Shown: positions 53,649-63,753, numbered from the stretch's first letter. The stretch: DNA of 64,000 bases from Desulfovibrio sp. (GCF_019422935.1 NZ_JAHZCJ010000001.1:62001-126000), one strand, 5' to 3'. Numbers and translations are program-made. Notes: generated by a model from the letters alone, not told the origin.

Positions 53649-54554
53649 ATGCAATCTCAAAAAGAGTCCAGGCTGTTTTTGCAAAAGCTTTTGCAAAATC
53701 CGCCGACGCTTCCGTTTGAACCCAAGCTGCTTCCCCTGCTGTTTGCGGTTACCCAGGAAGGCTCCAATGCCTCGGTGCGCTCGGTCGTTGCACTGATTGA
53801 AAAAAGTCCACGGCTCGCAACACGTGTGCTCACAGTGGCCAATTCGGCTGCATATGGGCTTGAATTCAAGGTTTCTACCCTGCAAAGAGCCATCAGCATC
53901 ATGGGCCTGCGCGAAGTGCGCCTGCTTGTGCTCATGGTGGGCATGTCGTCGTTTATACGCGAGGCCCAGCTTCCCAAGACGTTTGATACTGCGGCATTCT
54001 GGAAACACCTGCTTTCTGTTGCAACCATTGCCCGAACCCTGGCGGATGTGCTTGGCGGAGATAACGGCGCATGCGGGCCTTGCGCCTGCGCTGGCGAGCG
54101 CCTGGTTATGGTGCCGGACGAGGCATATATAGCTGGCTTGCTGCACGATGTGGGCAAGATTTTTTTTGCTGCCGCACGCCCAGAACTCTGGGAAAAGACG
54201 GCAGAAATGGAACAGGCCGAAAATTGCGGCAGTTCCGAGGCTGAAACCGCGCAGCTTGGCATGGACCACGGGCTTATTGGGGCGGCAGTGATGCACCAGT
54301 GGAAGCTGCCTCTGGTGCTTACCGAACCCATAAACCTGCACCACTCGCCCGAGCTTGCCACAACGTATAAAATGGAGGCGCGCCTGCTTGCTGCGGCCAA
54401 CGCCTTGGCGCATTGCAGCCACGATGCGCCCATGCTGAAGAGCAAGGCGGGCGAACACCTGCCCGAGGGGTGTGATCTTGATGCCGTGAGCGCGGCTGTG
54501 CTTGAAAGTATGGTCAGAATACAGGAAGCCGGTTTTGCTGAGCTTGATGCATAG
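53649..54554 (+). CDS. HDOD-domain signalling protein
   Basis: 301 aa from the ATG at 53649. An ATG at 53562 would add 29 residues without family similarity or ribosome site; neither start has a strong Shine-Dalgarno. The HDOD domain (PF08668, an HD-related fold without catalytic activity) spans most of the protein: PRLATRVLTVANSAAYGL, AISIMGLREVRLLVLMVG and GLLHDVGKIFF. The latter keeps an HD pair, uncommon for HDOD proteins. These proteins act in signalling, motility or cyclic-di-GMP pathways. Two cyclic-di-GMP genes follow. Confidence 0.8.
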   Translation: MQSQKESRLFLQKLLQNPPTLPFEPKLLPLLFAVTQEGSNASVRSVVALIEKSPRLATRVLTVANSAAYGLEFKVSTLQRAISIMGLREVRLLVLMVGMSSFIREAQLPKTFDTAAFWKHLLSVATIARTLADVLGGDNGACGPCACAGERLVMVPDEAYIAGLLHDVGKIFFAAARPELWEKTAEMEQAENCGSSEAETAQLGMDHGLIGAAVMHQWKLPLVLTEPINLHHSPELATTYKMEARLLAAANALAHCSHDAPMLKSKAGEHLPEGCDLDAVSAAVLESMVRIQEAGFAELDA

Positions 54555-54624
54555 CCCGTGCGTGGGCCTGATGCCGCATCTGTTTTTTTCAACTTTTCTT
54601 GAGGCTCACACTTGAGGCGCGCAC

Positions 54625-56283
54625 ATGGATATTGAAACCGGCCTTGATAACCTGCTGCGCGGGCAATTCGACGCTGCGCTGGCTGAATTTGAAGGCTGCG
54701 GGCAGCAGCCCACAGCAGAGAAACTGTGCGAGCTCACGCGGGCCTGCGCTGATCTTTCTGCCTATGCGGCGGCACTGGCAGAGGGGGATCTGTCTGTCCG
54801 CCCGCCCAAATCCTGCCGTCACTTTTCCACACACCTTGAAAGCCTGCACGCCAAGCTCAAGCGTCTGGCGCGGCAGCTGCTCATATTCAGCGCGGGCTAC
54901 CCCATGCCTGCGGTTGACGATATGGGTGACCTCTCTGACGGACTGACCTTTCTTATCAATCAGGCGCAGACCTGCAAAAAGCAGGTCGAGCACGACCAGA
55001 ATCACGATGTGGAAACCGGCCTTATGAACCGCCGGGCCTTTGTTCGCGGCGTGCGCGAAGCCTTGCAGATGCAGCCCGGCAAATTTGGCGTACTGCTTTC
55101 GTGCGGTCTGGATAATCTCAAGTACGTGAATGAGTCGCACGGGTATGATGGGGGTGATCTGTACATAAGCAAGGTTGTTGAAGCCTTGCAGATGTGCGAA
55201 AATGACGCAGTGCTGCTGGCCCGCACGGCAGGCAGCGAATTTGCCGTCTTTGCCCACGGCTTTGATAATGAAGAAAGCGCCTTGCGCTTTGCTCAGGATA
55301 ACCGCAAAACCCTGCTGAACACCACCATTGAACTGCCCAATGAGGTCGTGCGCATACGCGCATCACTCGGGGTGGCCGTGTATCCTAGCGATGCCATGAC
55401 CGGCGATGTGCTCATGAATTATGCCAGCCACGCCATGTTTGAAGTGCAGAATTTCAATCGCGGCACGCTCATGCGGTTCAATCCCGAAGTTTACCGGGCC
55501 AAGGCCAATATTTTGAGCCGTCAGGAACGGCTGGACGAATTGCTTGAAGGCCAGTTGATCCGCTTTGCCTTTCAGCCCATCGTGAGCCTGAAAGATGGCT
55601 CAATCTACGGCTATGAGGCGCTCATGCGCTCCACAACCCCGCATTTTGCCTCGCCGCTTGATGTGCTGCAACTGGCAGAGGCGCAGTCAAAACTGCCCCA
55701 GCTTGAGCATATGACCTTCAGGATGATTTTTGACTGGATGGACAAAAACCTCCCTTCGCTCGGGGCCAGAAAGATATTTTTCAACGCCATTTCCGCGCAG
55801 TATCTGGATGCCCGGGAGCTGCGCAACATGCACCCGCGGTACGAAGACATAAGCCGCAACATGGTGTTTGAAATCATAGAAACCGCCAGCAGCGAGGAGG
55901 GCCTTGCCCAAAAGGTGCGCGAGCTGCGCACGGAGCTGGCGGCCTTTATCGCCATTGATGACTTTGGCTGCGCCCACTCAAATGCGCTGCGGCTTTTGAA
56001 TATTTCGCCCGAGATTCTCAAGATTGACAGCTTTTTTATCCGCGCCATCCACAAGGCGCCCGCATCCAAGAGGGAATTTCTTTCAAATATTCTTGTGTAT
56101 TGCCGTTCAAAGGGCATTCTCACAGTGGCGGAGGGTGTGGAAACTTGTGAGGAACTTGCCAGCGTGGTAGCTCTGGGGTTTGATCTTGCTCAGGGCTTTT
56201 ATCTGGCAAGGCCGGAATTTGTCCTGCAAGAGCTTGCGCCAAGCCAGATTGAAGAAATCACCGCGCTCAAGCGCACAGTCTGA
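54625..56283 (+). CDS. Degenerate GGDEF plus EAL protein, probable c-di-GMP phosphodiesterase
   Basis: 552 aa, no membrane helix. An N-terminal helical part (residues ~1-130, with a HAMP-like AAALAEGDLSV) precedes a GGDEF domain whose signature is AGSEF rather than GG[DE]EF, so cyclase activity is unlikely. The EAL domain (~310-545) keeps the key motifs: YGYEALMR, FEIIET, IDDFGCAHSN, LKIDSFFI, AEGVET and QGFYLARP. It should therefore hydrolyse c-di-GMP to pGpG. The degenerate GGDEF may sense GTP. Same strand as the HDOD gene, 70 bases downstream. Confidence 0.9.
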   Translation: MDIETGLDNLLRGQFDAALAEFEGCGQQPTAEKLCELTRACADLSAYAAALAEGDLSVRPPKSCRHFSTHLESLHAKLKRLARQLLIFSAGYPMPAVDDMGDLSDGLTFLINQAQTCKKQVEHDQNHDVETGLMNRRAFVRGVREALQMQPGKFGVLLSCGLDNLKYVNESHGYDGGDLYISKVVEALQMCENDAVLLARTAGSEFAVFAHGFDNEESALRFAQDNRKTLLNTTIELPNEVVRIRASLGVAVYPSDAMTGDVLMNYASHAMFEVQNFNRGTLMRFNPEVYRAKANILSRQERLDELLEGQLIRFAFQPIVSLKDGSIYGYEALMRSTTPHFASPLDVLQLAEAQSKLPQLEHMTFRMIFDWMDKNLPSLGARKIFFNAISAQYLDARELRNMHPRYEDISRNMVFEIIETASSEEGLAQKVRELRTELAAFIAIDDFGCAHSNALRLLNISPEILKIDSFFIRAIHKAPASKREFLSNILVYCRSKGILTVAEGVETCEELASVVALGFDLAQGFYLARPEFVLQELAPSQIEEITALKRTV

Positions 56284-56384
56284 TTCTGTTTTTTTCTTTC
56301 TGCTTCTTCCTTTTCTCTTCTCCATTTTTCCGTTCCCTGCATGTGCAGTCTGCAAATCGACTGCCTCATCCGCCCTCATTCCTT

Positions 56385-57536
56385 TCATTCCGTTATGCCC
56401 AAAAGGCGCGGGATATCCCAGTCTTCCGTCTCATTGAATGAAAGCGCCCGGCTCACGCAAATCCTGCTTTCCGCCGACAGGTCAAGCCTCTCTTCCATCT
56501 GGGCTACCCCTCTGGATTTTCTGATAATGATCACCGTTGGCCGGGTTGGAAAATCGGGGTTGCAGTTGCTTATGAGGCCCATGCGCCCGTCTGAAAGCTT
56601 AACCCCTGTTCCTAACGGGAAGACCCCCACCATTCTTATGAATGAATCCGCAAAACCGCGCGGCCATGCCGTTCCGTCCATTTTGTATATGATTGCCAGC
56701 GCATGGCTGGGGCAAATGGCGGATTTGTATACGCGCCTGGATGAAAGCGCGTCATACACATCGCAGATAGAGATGATACGCCCAAAAAGGCCGATGGCCG
56801 AGCCTTTGAGTCCGTATGGATACCCCAGGCCATCGTGCATCTCGTGATGCTGGGCTGTGCCCTCCAGAATTTCTGGTGCGATGCGTGGTATCTTGCGCAA
56901 GGCGTCATAGCCGAGCAGCACGTGCGATCGCATGACGGCAAATTCAGCCGGGGAAAGCGTGCGCGGCGCGTTGAGGATTTCTCTCGGTACGAGGGCCTTG
57001 CCGTAATCATGAAACAGCCCGGCCATACCGGCAAGTTGTTGCTGCTGATCAGTGAGGCCCAGATGCCGGGCAAAAGCTACGGCGAAAATGGCCACGTTGA
57101 CGCTGTGCCTGTATGTGTATTCGTCTCGCCCTTTCAGGTTGGCAAGGGTCAGCATGGCGTTGGCGTTGCGCTTGAGGGCAAGAATGATGGACTTAACGCA
57201 GGGTTCTGCCCCTGCAATGTCGGCGCTGTCGCACACGCCGGAAGTCATGGCGGCTTTTACATGGGCGTAGGCGGCAGCGTGCGCTCTTTGCGCCTGGGCA
57301 ATGTGGCGTGAAAAAACGCGCGGCAGCGCGCAGCCCGGCTCATACGTGGGAACGGCGCGCTCCGGATCGTGAATTACTTCGGTAAAGCCCTGCTGGATGA
57401 TCCCGTCAATTTCTGCCTGATCGGCCACAAGACCCTCGCGCATGTAGAGCAGCGGGGCATTGATCCAGGAAATGCCCGGATTGAGCACGTACATTCCCGG
57501 CTTCAGGTTTGCTATAGGTATCCGTTCCGCAGGCAT
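56385..57536 (-). CDS. HD-GYP-domain c-di-GMP phosphodiesterase
   Basis: 383 aa from the ATG at 57536, which has GGATCC-type pairing (AAAGGA) nine bases upstream; an ATG at 57560 lacks one. The N-terminal part (ERIPIANLKPGMYVLNPG) resembles DUF3391. The HD-GYP domain (~150-300) shows GLFHDYGKALVP, the RSHVLLGYDALRK helix, HHEMHDGLGYPYGL (GYP motif) and ISICDVYDALSSRRVY. Metal ligands look complete. The C-terminal ~80 residues are an extra beta-rich tail. Convergent with the EAL gene; together with the HDOD gene they form a second-messenger cluster. Confidence 0.9.
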   Translation of the reverse strand: MPAERIPIANLKPGMYVLNPGISWINAPLLYMREGLVADQAEIDGIIQQGFTEVIHDPERAVPTYEPGCALPRVFSRHIAQAQRAHAAAYAHVKAAMTSGVCDSADIAGAEPCVKSIILALKRNANAMLTLANLKGRDEYTYRHSVNVAIFAVAFARHLGLTDQQQQLAGMAGLFHDYGKALVPREILNAPRTLSPAEFAVMRSHVLLGYDALRKIPRIAPEILEGTAQHHEMHDGLGYPYGLKGSAIGLFGRIISICDVYDALSSRRVYKSAICPSHALAIIYKMDGTAWPRGFADSFIRMVGVFPLGTGVKLSDGRMGLISNCNPDFPTRPTVIIIRKSRGVAQMEERLDLSAESRICVSRALSFNETEDWDIPRLLGITE

Positions 57537-57780
57537 GCTGGTGGATCCTTTGGCAGGCATTTGCGTTTATTTTCACTACAATAATATAACACTTCAAAAT
57601 TTTAGGAGTAAAGGGATAAAACGCGCCGTTTTTGCAACTGACTGATTGGATTGTTCAAAATTTCTTTTTGCGTCAGCTCTCAATTTGATTGGTAGCACCG
57701 CACCAATGTGAAATTAATATTTTATCACTCTTGTATGAAAAAAGTGATTTCCAATATGCTGAAATTATAAATAAAAAAAA

Positions 57781-57796
57781 TTGAGTGTGCACTCAA
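57781..57796. promoter_or_regulatory. Palindrome, candidate operator
   Basis: TTGAGTG-TG-CACTCAA is a perfect inverted repeat. It is followed four bases later by TATAAA, so a bound regulator could overlap a promoter for the molybdoenzyme operon or act on the divergent HD-GYP gene. I do not recognise the regulator family. Confidence 0.4.
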
Positions 57797-57959
57797 GTTA
57801 TAAAAACTACAATTAAATTAGGGTTTAAAGAAAGTGTGTGAAAACAGGAACCTGGCTGGAAATTAAAAAAAAACTGTGCTAGCGACAATGCTTCCTAATT
57901 AAATTACCAGACAAGATTAGTACAGTTGCGGTGGCTTGGAAATGTTTGCAACGGCACAT

Positions 57960-57980
57960 CTGAAGTGGTTTCCACTTCAG
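57960..57980 (+). repeat. Leader hairpin before molybdoenzyme operon
   Basis: CTGAAGTGG-TTT-CCACTTCAG, a perfect 9-bp stem with three-base loop, lies about 70 bases upstream of the start codon. No T-tract follows, so it is more likely an operator or mRNA-leader structure than a terminator. Confidence 0.45.
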
Positions 57981-58051
57981 GCTGATTTTAGGATTGGCGC
58001 GATGTGCCGCAGACAGGTGACAATATCCCTTACTCGCACGAGAGAAGCACT

Positions 58052-60169
58052 ATGGGCAGTATGCAGTTGGTTCAGAGTGTATGCGGAATGTGCACCGCAA
58101 GGTGTCCAATTTCCGTAGAAGTAAAAGATGGTTCAGTGGGTATGATTTACGGCAACCCGCACAGTCCCCTCAAGGGGGCCTTGTGCGCGCGCGGCGTGGC
58201 CGGCAAAGCCCTTGAGCGCGAGTCTGAGTGCCCGCAGAGTCCGCTTATTCGTGTGGGCGAGCGGGGCGAGGGCAAGTGGAAAAAGGTTTCGTGGGAAGAA
58301 GCCTTTGACTATGTTGCGCAAAAAATTGCCTCAGTGCAGCAGCAACACGGCAGGGAATCCGTGCTGTGGTCTGACCGAGACGGCCCCTTTACCGACCTGT
58401 ACCGCGCCTTTATGCGCGGCATCGGTTCGCCCAACGTCTGTACGCACAGCACCTCGTGCGACCTCAACACCCACCACGCCTGCAAGGCCGTCATGGGCCT
58501 CGGGCGCGGCATGGCCGTCAACGACTTTGCCAACTGCAAGCACATTGTGCTGCAAACGCGCAATATCTTTGAAGCCATCAACCTTGGCGAGGCCAGAACC
58601 GTCATGCAGGCCTTGCGCAAAGGCTGCAAGCTGACGGTCATTGATATCCGCCACAATGTTTCGGCCTCCAAGGCCAATGATTTTCTGCTTGTCCGCCCCG
58701 GTACGGACTATGCCTTCAATCTGGGCGTCATCAACACGCTTATTACCCGCAAGCTGTACAACAAGGATTATGTGGACGCCCACACCACGGGTTTTGCCGA
58801 ACTGGCCGAATTTGTGGCCCCCTACACGGCGGAATGGGCGGCAGAGCAGTGTCAGGTCGATGCGCAGGCCATAGTGCGCCTTGCACAATCGCTTGCCGCT
58901 GCGGCCCCCCATGTGATCTGGCATCCCGGCTGGATGACCTCGCGGTATGGGGATTCCTTTCAGGTTGCGCGTACGGCTCTGGTCATTACGGCCCTGCTGG
59001 GCGGCGTGGGCGTCAAGGGCGGCATAGTGCCGGGCCGCACCCCCAAGGAATGCGGCAAGGCCGGGCTCAAAAAGTTTACGGATCTTTTCCCCGCGCCCAA
59101 GGGTTTGCGCGCCGATGGCCTTGGCGTTGACAACAAGGCTTTCGACCCGGGCAAGGGCCTGCTGCACAAGGCATTTGAAGCCATCAGCAGTCCTCCGCAG
59201 GGGGCCGCTCCGGTCAAGGCATACATGTGCTGGCGGCACGATCCCTTGCAGGGTTTTCCCGATCCCGATGCGCTGCGCAAACGCTTTGACGGCCTTGACC
59301 TGCTTGTGAGCGTCACGTTCTCCTGGTCAGACACTGCCTGGTACTCGGATGTGGTGCTGCCGCTCTCCACCTATCTTTCGCGCGAGAGCATCATTGCCAC
59401 CAAGAATGGCCTCAAACCGCAGTTCTTTGTGCGCAACCGCGTCATCCCGCCGCGCTACGACACCAAGGCCGACTGGGAAATCATCGGCGGTCTGGCAAAG
59501 CGCCTCGGGCTTGATCCGCTGGTTTTTGAAAGCGCGGAGGATGTGTGGCGTTTTCAGCTGGAAGGAACAGGCCTCACCAGCGCGGACTTTACCGAAAAGG
59601 GCTTTGTGTCGCTTACCAGCGACCCTCTGTATGTGGATCTGGCAAATTATTCCTTCCCCACTGCCTCTGGCAAGGTGGAACTGACCAGCGAGGGCTACGG
59701 CAAGGGCTGCGGCGAAAACATGCTGCCCCCCTACACGTCGCCCGTTGCTCCGCCCGAAGGGGCCTACCGCATTACCTTTGGGCGCGTGGCCGTGCATACC
59801 CAGGGCCATACCATCAATAATCCGCTTCTGCTTGAGCAGGTTCCTGAAAATACCGTGTGGATTAACAATAAAAAGGCCAAGGCCGCTGGCATCAACCCCG
59901 GCGACAGGGTGCGCGTGCGTGATGCCGCAGGCAATGCCATGGGCGAGGCCGGGGTCAAGATCACCTCTGCCATCCATCCCGAGGCCATCTTTGTGGTGCA
60001 CGGCTTCGGCCACGACCTGCCTTGCGAAAGTCGCGCCTTCCACAAGGGCATTTCTGACAGCAAGTGCCTGAACGGTGGGCTGGATATGCAGGATATGGGC
60101 GGCGGCGGCCTTGCCATGCAGGAGCATTTTGTCACGCTGGAGAAGGTGACCGGTTCCGGCGCTGCCTAG
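58052..60169 (+). CDS. Molybdopterin oxidoreductase, catalytic subunit (PsrA/PhsA-like, cytoplasmic)
   Basis: 705 aa from the ATG at 58052 (AGAGA upstream). The N terminus has a [4Fe-4S] ligand set CGMCTARC plus a later Cys in GALCARG, then the bis-MGD fold of the DMSO reductase family (GSPNVCTHSTSCDLNTHHACKA holds the likely Mo-ligand Cys; the fold ends with the NNPLLLEQVPENTVWI cofactor-binding region). GSPN-type motifs point to the polysulfide/thiosulfate reductase or formate dehydrogenase-like branch. No twin-arginine signal is visible, so it is likely cytoplasmic. No membrane anchor follows; the partner is the ferredoxin subunit and the nuo operon is directly downstream. Substrate unknown. 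No Sec codon in this frame. Confidence 0.85.
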   Translation: MGSMQLVQSVCGMCTARCPISVEVKDGSVGMIYGNPHSPLKGALCARGVAGKALERESECPQSPLIRVGERGEGKWKKVSWEEAFDYVAQKIASVQQQHGRESVLWSDRDGPFTDLYRAFMRGIGSPNVCTHSTSCDLNTHHACKAVMGLGRGMAVNDFANCKHIVLQTRNIFEAINLGEARTVMQALRKGCKLTVIDIRHNVSASKANDFLLVRPGTDYAFNLGVINTLITRKLYNKDYVDAHTTGFAELAEFVAPYTAEWAAEQCQVDAQAIVRLAQSLAAAAPHVIWHPGWMTSRYGDSFQVARTALVITALLGGVGVKGGIVPGRTPKECGKAGLKKFTDLFPAPKGLRADGLGVDNKAFDPGKGLLHKAFEAISSPPQGAAPVKAYMCWRHDPLQGFPDPDALRKRFDGLDLLVSVTFSWSDTAWYSDVVLPLSTYLSRESIIATKNGLKPQFFVRNRVIPPRYDTKADWEIIGGLAKRLGLDPLVFESAEDVWRFQLEGTGLTSADFTEKGFVSLTSDPLYVDLANYSFPTASGKVELTSEGYGKGCGENMLPPYTSPVAPPEGAYRITFGRVAVHTQGHTINNPLLLEQVPENTVWINNKKAKAAGINPGDRVRVRDAAGNAMGEAGVKITSAIHPEAIFVVHGFGHDLPCESRAFHKGISDSKCLNGGLDMQDMGGGGLAMQEHFVTLEKVTGSGAA

Positions 60170-60261
60170 GCGGACGCTGCCTCGGATATAGTCAAAGGCA
60201 TGGCCTGATACTGCAAGGAAATTTACGGGAACAACCCACCGAGCCGCGTGGGAGGATGGTT

Positions 60262-60768
60262 ATGAGCAAATATATTGTCATGCACAATTCGGCGGATTGC
60301 ATAGGCTGCAAGGCCTGCGAGGTTCAGTGCCGCAGCCTGCACAACGGCGGGCCGGGGGCTTTTTTCTGCCGCGTTCTTTCCGTGGAGCAGACCGAACCCA
60401 AGCCCGCGCTGGGTTTTGTGTACACTTCGTGCTTTCACTGTGAAAATCCCTGGTGCGTCAAGGCCTGCCCTACAGGGGCCATGCGCCGCAGGGACGATGG
60501 TATTGTCTATGTGGAAACCTCGGCCTGCGTGGGCTGCAAGGCCTGCATCACAGCCTGCCCCTGGGCTGCGCCCCAGTGGAACGCACAGACCGGCAAGGTG
60601 GATAAGTGCGACCTGTGCCGCGACCGCATTGATCAGGGCCTCAAGCCCGCCTGCGTAACCACCTGCGCCATGAGCTGCCTGCAATTCTCCACGCCGGATG
60701 CGGCCAGTCAGGAGAAGCGGCAGGAATTTGCCGAGCAGATGCAGCGCAACAGGCCTGTTGTGCGCTAG
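60262..60768 (+). CDS. Four-cluster ferredoxin electron-transfer subunit
   Basis: 168 aa from the ATG at 60262 with GGGAGG six bases upstream. Four groups of Cys bind four [4Fe-4S] clusters: CIGCKACEVQC, CFHCENPWCVKACPTG, CVGCKACITACP and CDLCRDRIDQGLKPACVTTC. This is the HycB/PsrB-type subunit that carries electrons from a molybdoenzyme. It is 92 bases after the catalytic subunit gene. The nuoA gene follows after 158 bases. Confidence 0.92.
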   Translation: MSKYIVMHNSADCIGCKACEVQCRSLHNGGPGAFFCRVLSVEQTEPKPALGFVYTSCFHCENPWCVKACPTGAMRRRDDGIVYVETSACVGCKACITACPWAAPQWNAQTGKVDKCDLCRDRIDQGLKPACVTTCAMSCLQFSTPDAASQEKRQEFAEQMQRNRPVVR

Positions 60769-60855
60769 AAAGTGTTTTTTCTGCCGGGGCCATACAGGGC
60801 TTGCGGCAGAATGTTCAGGTTGATTGGCGGCTCTGGCAGGAGACGCCAACGGCGG

Positions 60856-60885
60856 GGCAGGGCCGCGCGATTGTTCGGCCCTGCC
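60856..60885. repeat. Hairpin between ferredoxin subunit and nuoA
   Basis: GGCAGGGCCG and CGGCCCTGCC form a perfect 10-bp GC-rich stem with a ten-base loop. No T-tract follows. It could be a weak terminator or an mRNA-processing site that sets different levels of the two gene groups. Confidence 0.5.
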
Positions 60886-60926
60886 TGCCCGGAATATGAC
60901 GAAGACATTCAACAAGGTGGCTTTTT

Positions 60927-61301
60927 ATGGTGCCTACGGTTGCCGGAGAAGAGTATCTTGCCATACTGCTGCTGCTCGTTATTGCGCTGCTTTTTGGCGT
61001 TCTTACGTTGTTTTTCGGGCGGTTTTTCCGCATGCGTCGGCCCTACCGAGAAAAGCTCATGCCCTATGAATCCGGCAACGAGCCAACCGCCGAGCCGCGC
61101 ACGCGTTTTTCCATCAAATTTTATTACGTTGCCATTCTTTTTGTCATCATCGATGTGGAAGCCATCTTCCTCTACACCTGGGCAGTGGAGTTTGTGCGTC
61201 TGGGCAGCCTTGGGCTGGCGGAAATGCTGACCTTCATGATCCTTCTGGTGCTGGCCTACGCCTATGCCTGGAAAAAGGGGGCCTTCGAATGGGTGAAGTA
61301 G
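60927..61301 (+). CDS. nuoA: NADH-quinone oxidoreductase-like subunit NuoA
   Basis: 124 aa with three membrane helices (residues ~10-30, ~63-85, ~95-115). The conserved loop [24 protein letters not shown] (a 'Y-E-C/S-G' segment) and the [13 protein letters not shown] helix are NuoA hallmarks. Membrane arm subunit of complex I, near the quinone tunnel. First gene of the nuo operon; overlaps nuoB by 13 bases. Confidence 0.96.
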   Translation: MVPTVAGEEYLAILLLLVIALLFGVLTLFFGRFFRMRRPYREKLMPYESGNEPTAEPRTRFSIKFYYVAILFVIIDVEAIFLYTWAVEFVRLGSLGLAEMLTFMILLVLAYAYAWKKGAFEWVK

Positions 61302-61831
61302 AAACTCGCACCGCCGCGCACGATGACCAGCCCCTTGCGGTGCACAAGGACGGCCTGCGGTTTTTCCCCGGCGCCAACGCCGTGCTCGGGCCGCTCAACG
61401 CTCTGGTCAACTGGGGCCGTTGCGGCTCCATCTGGCCAGTGACCTTTGGCCTTGCCTGCTGCGCCATCGAAATGATGGCCACAGGCGCGTCAACGCACGA
61501 CCTTGACCGCTTTGGCATCATCTTTCGCGCCAGCCCCCGGCAGGCAGACTGCATGGTGGTGGCCGGAACCCTGAGCAAAAAAATGGCCCCGGTGCTGCGC
61601 AGGGTTTATGACCAGATGCCCGAGCCGCGCTACGTGCTCGCCATGGGCAGTTGCGCATGCAGCGGCGGGCTTTTTCAGTCGTATGCCGTAACGCAGGGCG
61701 TGGATCAGATTATCCCGGTAGACGTCTATGTGCCGGGTTGCCCCCCGCGCCCGGAAGCGCTTTTTGACGGCTTTATCAAGTTGCAGGAGAAAATTAACAA
61801 GGAGCAATTTCGATGGAGTCCCTGGAGATAG
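61289..61831 (+). CDS. nuoB: NADH-quinone oxidoreductase-like subunit NuoB
   Basis: 180 aa. It holds the N2 [4Fe-4S] cluster ligands: the tandem Cys pair in [12 protein letters not shown], Cys in GSCACSGG and Cys in [10 protein letters not shown]2 passes electrons to quinone at the interface with NuoD. Overlaps nuoA by 13 and nuoC by 19 bases. Confidence 0.98.
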   Translation: MGEVETRTAAHDDQPLAVHKDGLRFFPGANAVLGPLNALVNWGRCGSIWPVTFGLACCAIEMMATGASTHDLDRFGIIFRASPRQADCMVVAGTLSKKMAPVLRRVYDQMPEPRYVLAMGSCACSGGLFQSYAVTQGVDQIIPVDVYVPGCPPRPEALFDGFIKLQEKINKEQFRWSPWR

Positions 61832-62373
61832 CGCGTCTGCTGCGTGAGGCTTTTCCGCAGGAAGTGCTCGACATACAGGAGTTTCGTGGCCAGACGGCAG
61901 TGCTGTTGCGCCACGGGCGCATCCTTGATGTGCTGGTCTACGCCAGGGAGCATTTTGACATGATGCACCTACGCTCGCTCTGCGGGGTGGATAACAGCCG
62001 CCGCAAGCAGGAGGGCCTTGGCGCGTTTGAGGTTGTCTACAACCTGTATTCCGTGAATCAGCGCATTGCCCTGCGTGTGCGCGCCCAGCTGGACGATCCC
62101 GATGCGGGCATTGATTCCGCCGTGCCTTTGTGGCCTGTGGCCAACTGGCTTGAGCGCGAGGTTTTTGACCTCATGGGCATACACTTCAGGGGGCACCCTG
62201 ACCTGCGCCGCATCCTGTTGCCGGAGGACTGGCAGGGGCACCCCCTGCGCAAGGCCTATCCTGTGCGCATCCCCTCGCGCGGCGTGCCTGAGTGGTCTGG
62301 CCTGACCGAACTGCGCGAACACGCCAAGGCGGCGGACGCCCTGAGCTGGCAGGGGGGAGAAAAGCATGAGTGA
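61813..62373 (+). CDS. nuoC: NADH-quinone oxidoreductase-like subunit NuoC
   Basis: 186 aa, a stand-alone NuoC (30-kDa subunit), not fused to NuoD. Visible signatures are [55 protein letters not shown], the classical 30-kDa block (shown here only in outline). Peripheral arm subunit that contacts NuoB and NuoD. Overlaps nuoD by eight bases. Confidence 0.96.
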   Translation: MESLEIARLLREAFPQEVLDIQEFRGQTAVLLRHGRILDVLVYAREHFDMMHLRSLCGVDNSRRKQEGLGAFEVVYNLYSVNQRIALRVRAQLDDPDAGIDSAVPLWPVANWLEREVFDLMGIHFRGHPDLRRILLPEDWQGHPLRKAYPVRIPSRGVPEWSGLTELREHAKAADALSWQGGEKHE

Positions 62374-63676
62374 AATCCGCAAGCAGAGCATTGAATGCCC
62401 CGTGCGTCACGGTCAGCCTGTGGGGCGTCAGAACGTGCAGGAACTGCTGGGCAGGGAACTGCCCGAAGACGCTGACGACTTTGACTGCTTTGACGAAAGC
62501 GACGAGGATCGCACCAGCCTGCGCCTCGGGCCGCAGCACCCCGCCACGCACGGAGTGTTGCGCCTCGACCTTGAGCTTGAGGGCGAAACCATACTGAGCT
62601 GCGACCCGCAGGTGGGTTATCTGCACCGTGGCTTTGAAAAAATGGCCGAAACCTTCACCTACGCGCAGGCCCTCACCCTCACCGACCGGCTGGACTACAT
62701 CGCCGCCATGTCCAACAACACGGGCTACTGCCTTGCGGTGGAAAAGCTGCTGGGCGTGCAGGCTCCGCTGCGGGCGCGTTACATCCGCACCATTGCCTGC
62801 GAGATGTCGCGCCTGTGTTCGCATCTGCTCTGGCTTGCCACTCACGCGCTGGATATCGGGGCCATGACCGTCTTTCTGTACTGCTTCCGCGAGCGCGAAA
62901 TGCTGCTGGATCTGTTTGAGGGCCTCTGCGGCGCGCGCCTCACCCTGACGTATCCGCGCATTGGCGGCGTGCGGCAGGACGTGACAGGGCGCTTCATGGA
63001 CGGCTTGCAGGATTTTCTCAATATCTTCCCCAAGCGCATACTTGAGTACGAAACCCTGCTCGATACCAACCGCATCTGGTTGCAGCGCACGGTGGGCGTG
63101 GGCGTGCTGAGCGGCAAGGAAGCCCTGGCCCTTGGCCTCACCGGGGCCTGCCTGCGCGGCTCGGGCGTGGATTACGATGTGCGCAAGCACGAACCCTACG
63201 ATGCCTATGATCTGGTGGATTTTGAAGTGCCGCTGGGCAGCGATGGTGATATTTACGCCCGCTACCGCTGCCGCATGGAAGAAATGCGCCAGTCTGTGCG
63301 GATTCTGCAGCAATGCGTGGACCAGCTACCCCCAGGCGCGACCCTTGCGGCAGACGCCCCTGATCTGCTCATGCCCTACAGGGCATGGCGCAGCGAGGCT
63401 GAAACCGCGCTTTTTGGCGGCAGCTTGCGGCAGGTCATGCACGACAACAATATCTACATGCCCGGCGATGTGTACGTAGCCACGGAGGCCCCCAAGGGTG
63501 AGCTTGGCTTCTACTTTGTGAGCGACGGCAGCAGCAGACCTTACCGCATGCACGTGCGCGGCCCGTCGTTTATCCATATCGGCGCGCTGGCAAGCATTGC
63601 CCCGGGCGGGCTCATTGCCGACCTTATCGCCAATATCGGCAGCATGGACGTGGTGCTGGGAGAATCTGACCGGTAA
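62366..63676 (+). CDS. nuoD: NADH-quinone oxidoreductase-like subunit NuoD
   Basis: 436 aa, a normal 49-kDa-type subunit. Family motifs include [15 protein letters not shown] (quinone-site His and Thr), [13 protein letters not shown] and [14 protein letters not shown]. Related to [NiFe]-hydrogenase large subunits but without their Cys pairs. With NuoB it forms the quinone site. nuoH starts 78 bases later, so nuoE, nuoF and nuoG are not between them. Confidence 0.98.
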   Translation: MSEIRKQSIECPVRHGQPVGRQNVQELLGRELPEDADDFDCFDESDEDRTSLRLGPQHPATHGVLRLDLELEGETILSCDPQVGYLHRGFEKMAETFTYAQALTLTDRLDYIAAMSNNTGYCLAVEKLLGVQAPLRARYIRTIACEMSRLCSHLLWLATHALDIGAMTVFLYCFREREMLLDLFEGLCGARLTLTYPRIGGVRQDVTGRFMDGLQDFLNIFPKRILEYETLLDTNRIWLQRTVGVGVLSGKEALALGLTGACLRGSGVDYDVRKHEPYDAYDLVDFEVPLGSDGDIYARYRCRMEEMRQSVRILQQCVDQLPPGATLAADAPDLLMPYRAWRSEAETALFGGSLRQVMHDNNIYMPGDVYVATEAPKGELGFYFVSDGSSRPYRMHVRGPSFIHIGALASIAPGGLIADLIANIGSMDVVLGESDR

Positions 63677-63753
63677 ATAGGGGGCAGACTGCAAAGCCTA
63701 TGGCTGCGCAGGGCAACCGGGTTTACGGCTACAACCAATCTGGCAGGGAAACC

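Larger units (their letters stand above)
57537..58051. other. AT-rich divergent regulatory region
   Basis: About 515 bases between the HD-GYP gene and the molybdoenzyme gene, low in GC, without a credible frame. It contains a perfect 16-base palindrome at 57781-57796 (TTGAGTG-TG-CACTCAA) directly before TATAAA, and a perfect 9-bp hairpin at 57960-57980 (CTGAAGTGG-TTT-CCACTTCAG) in the probable leader of the molybdoenzyme gene. Both are listed separately. Confidence 0.6.
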
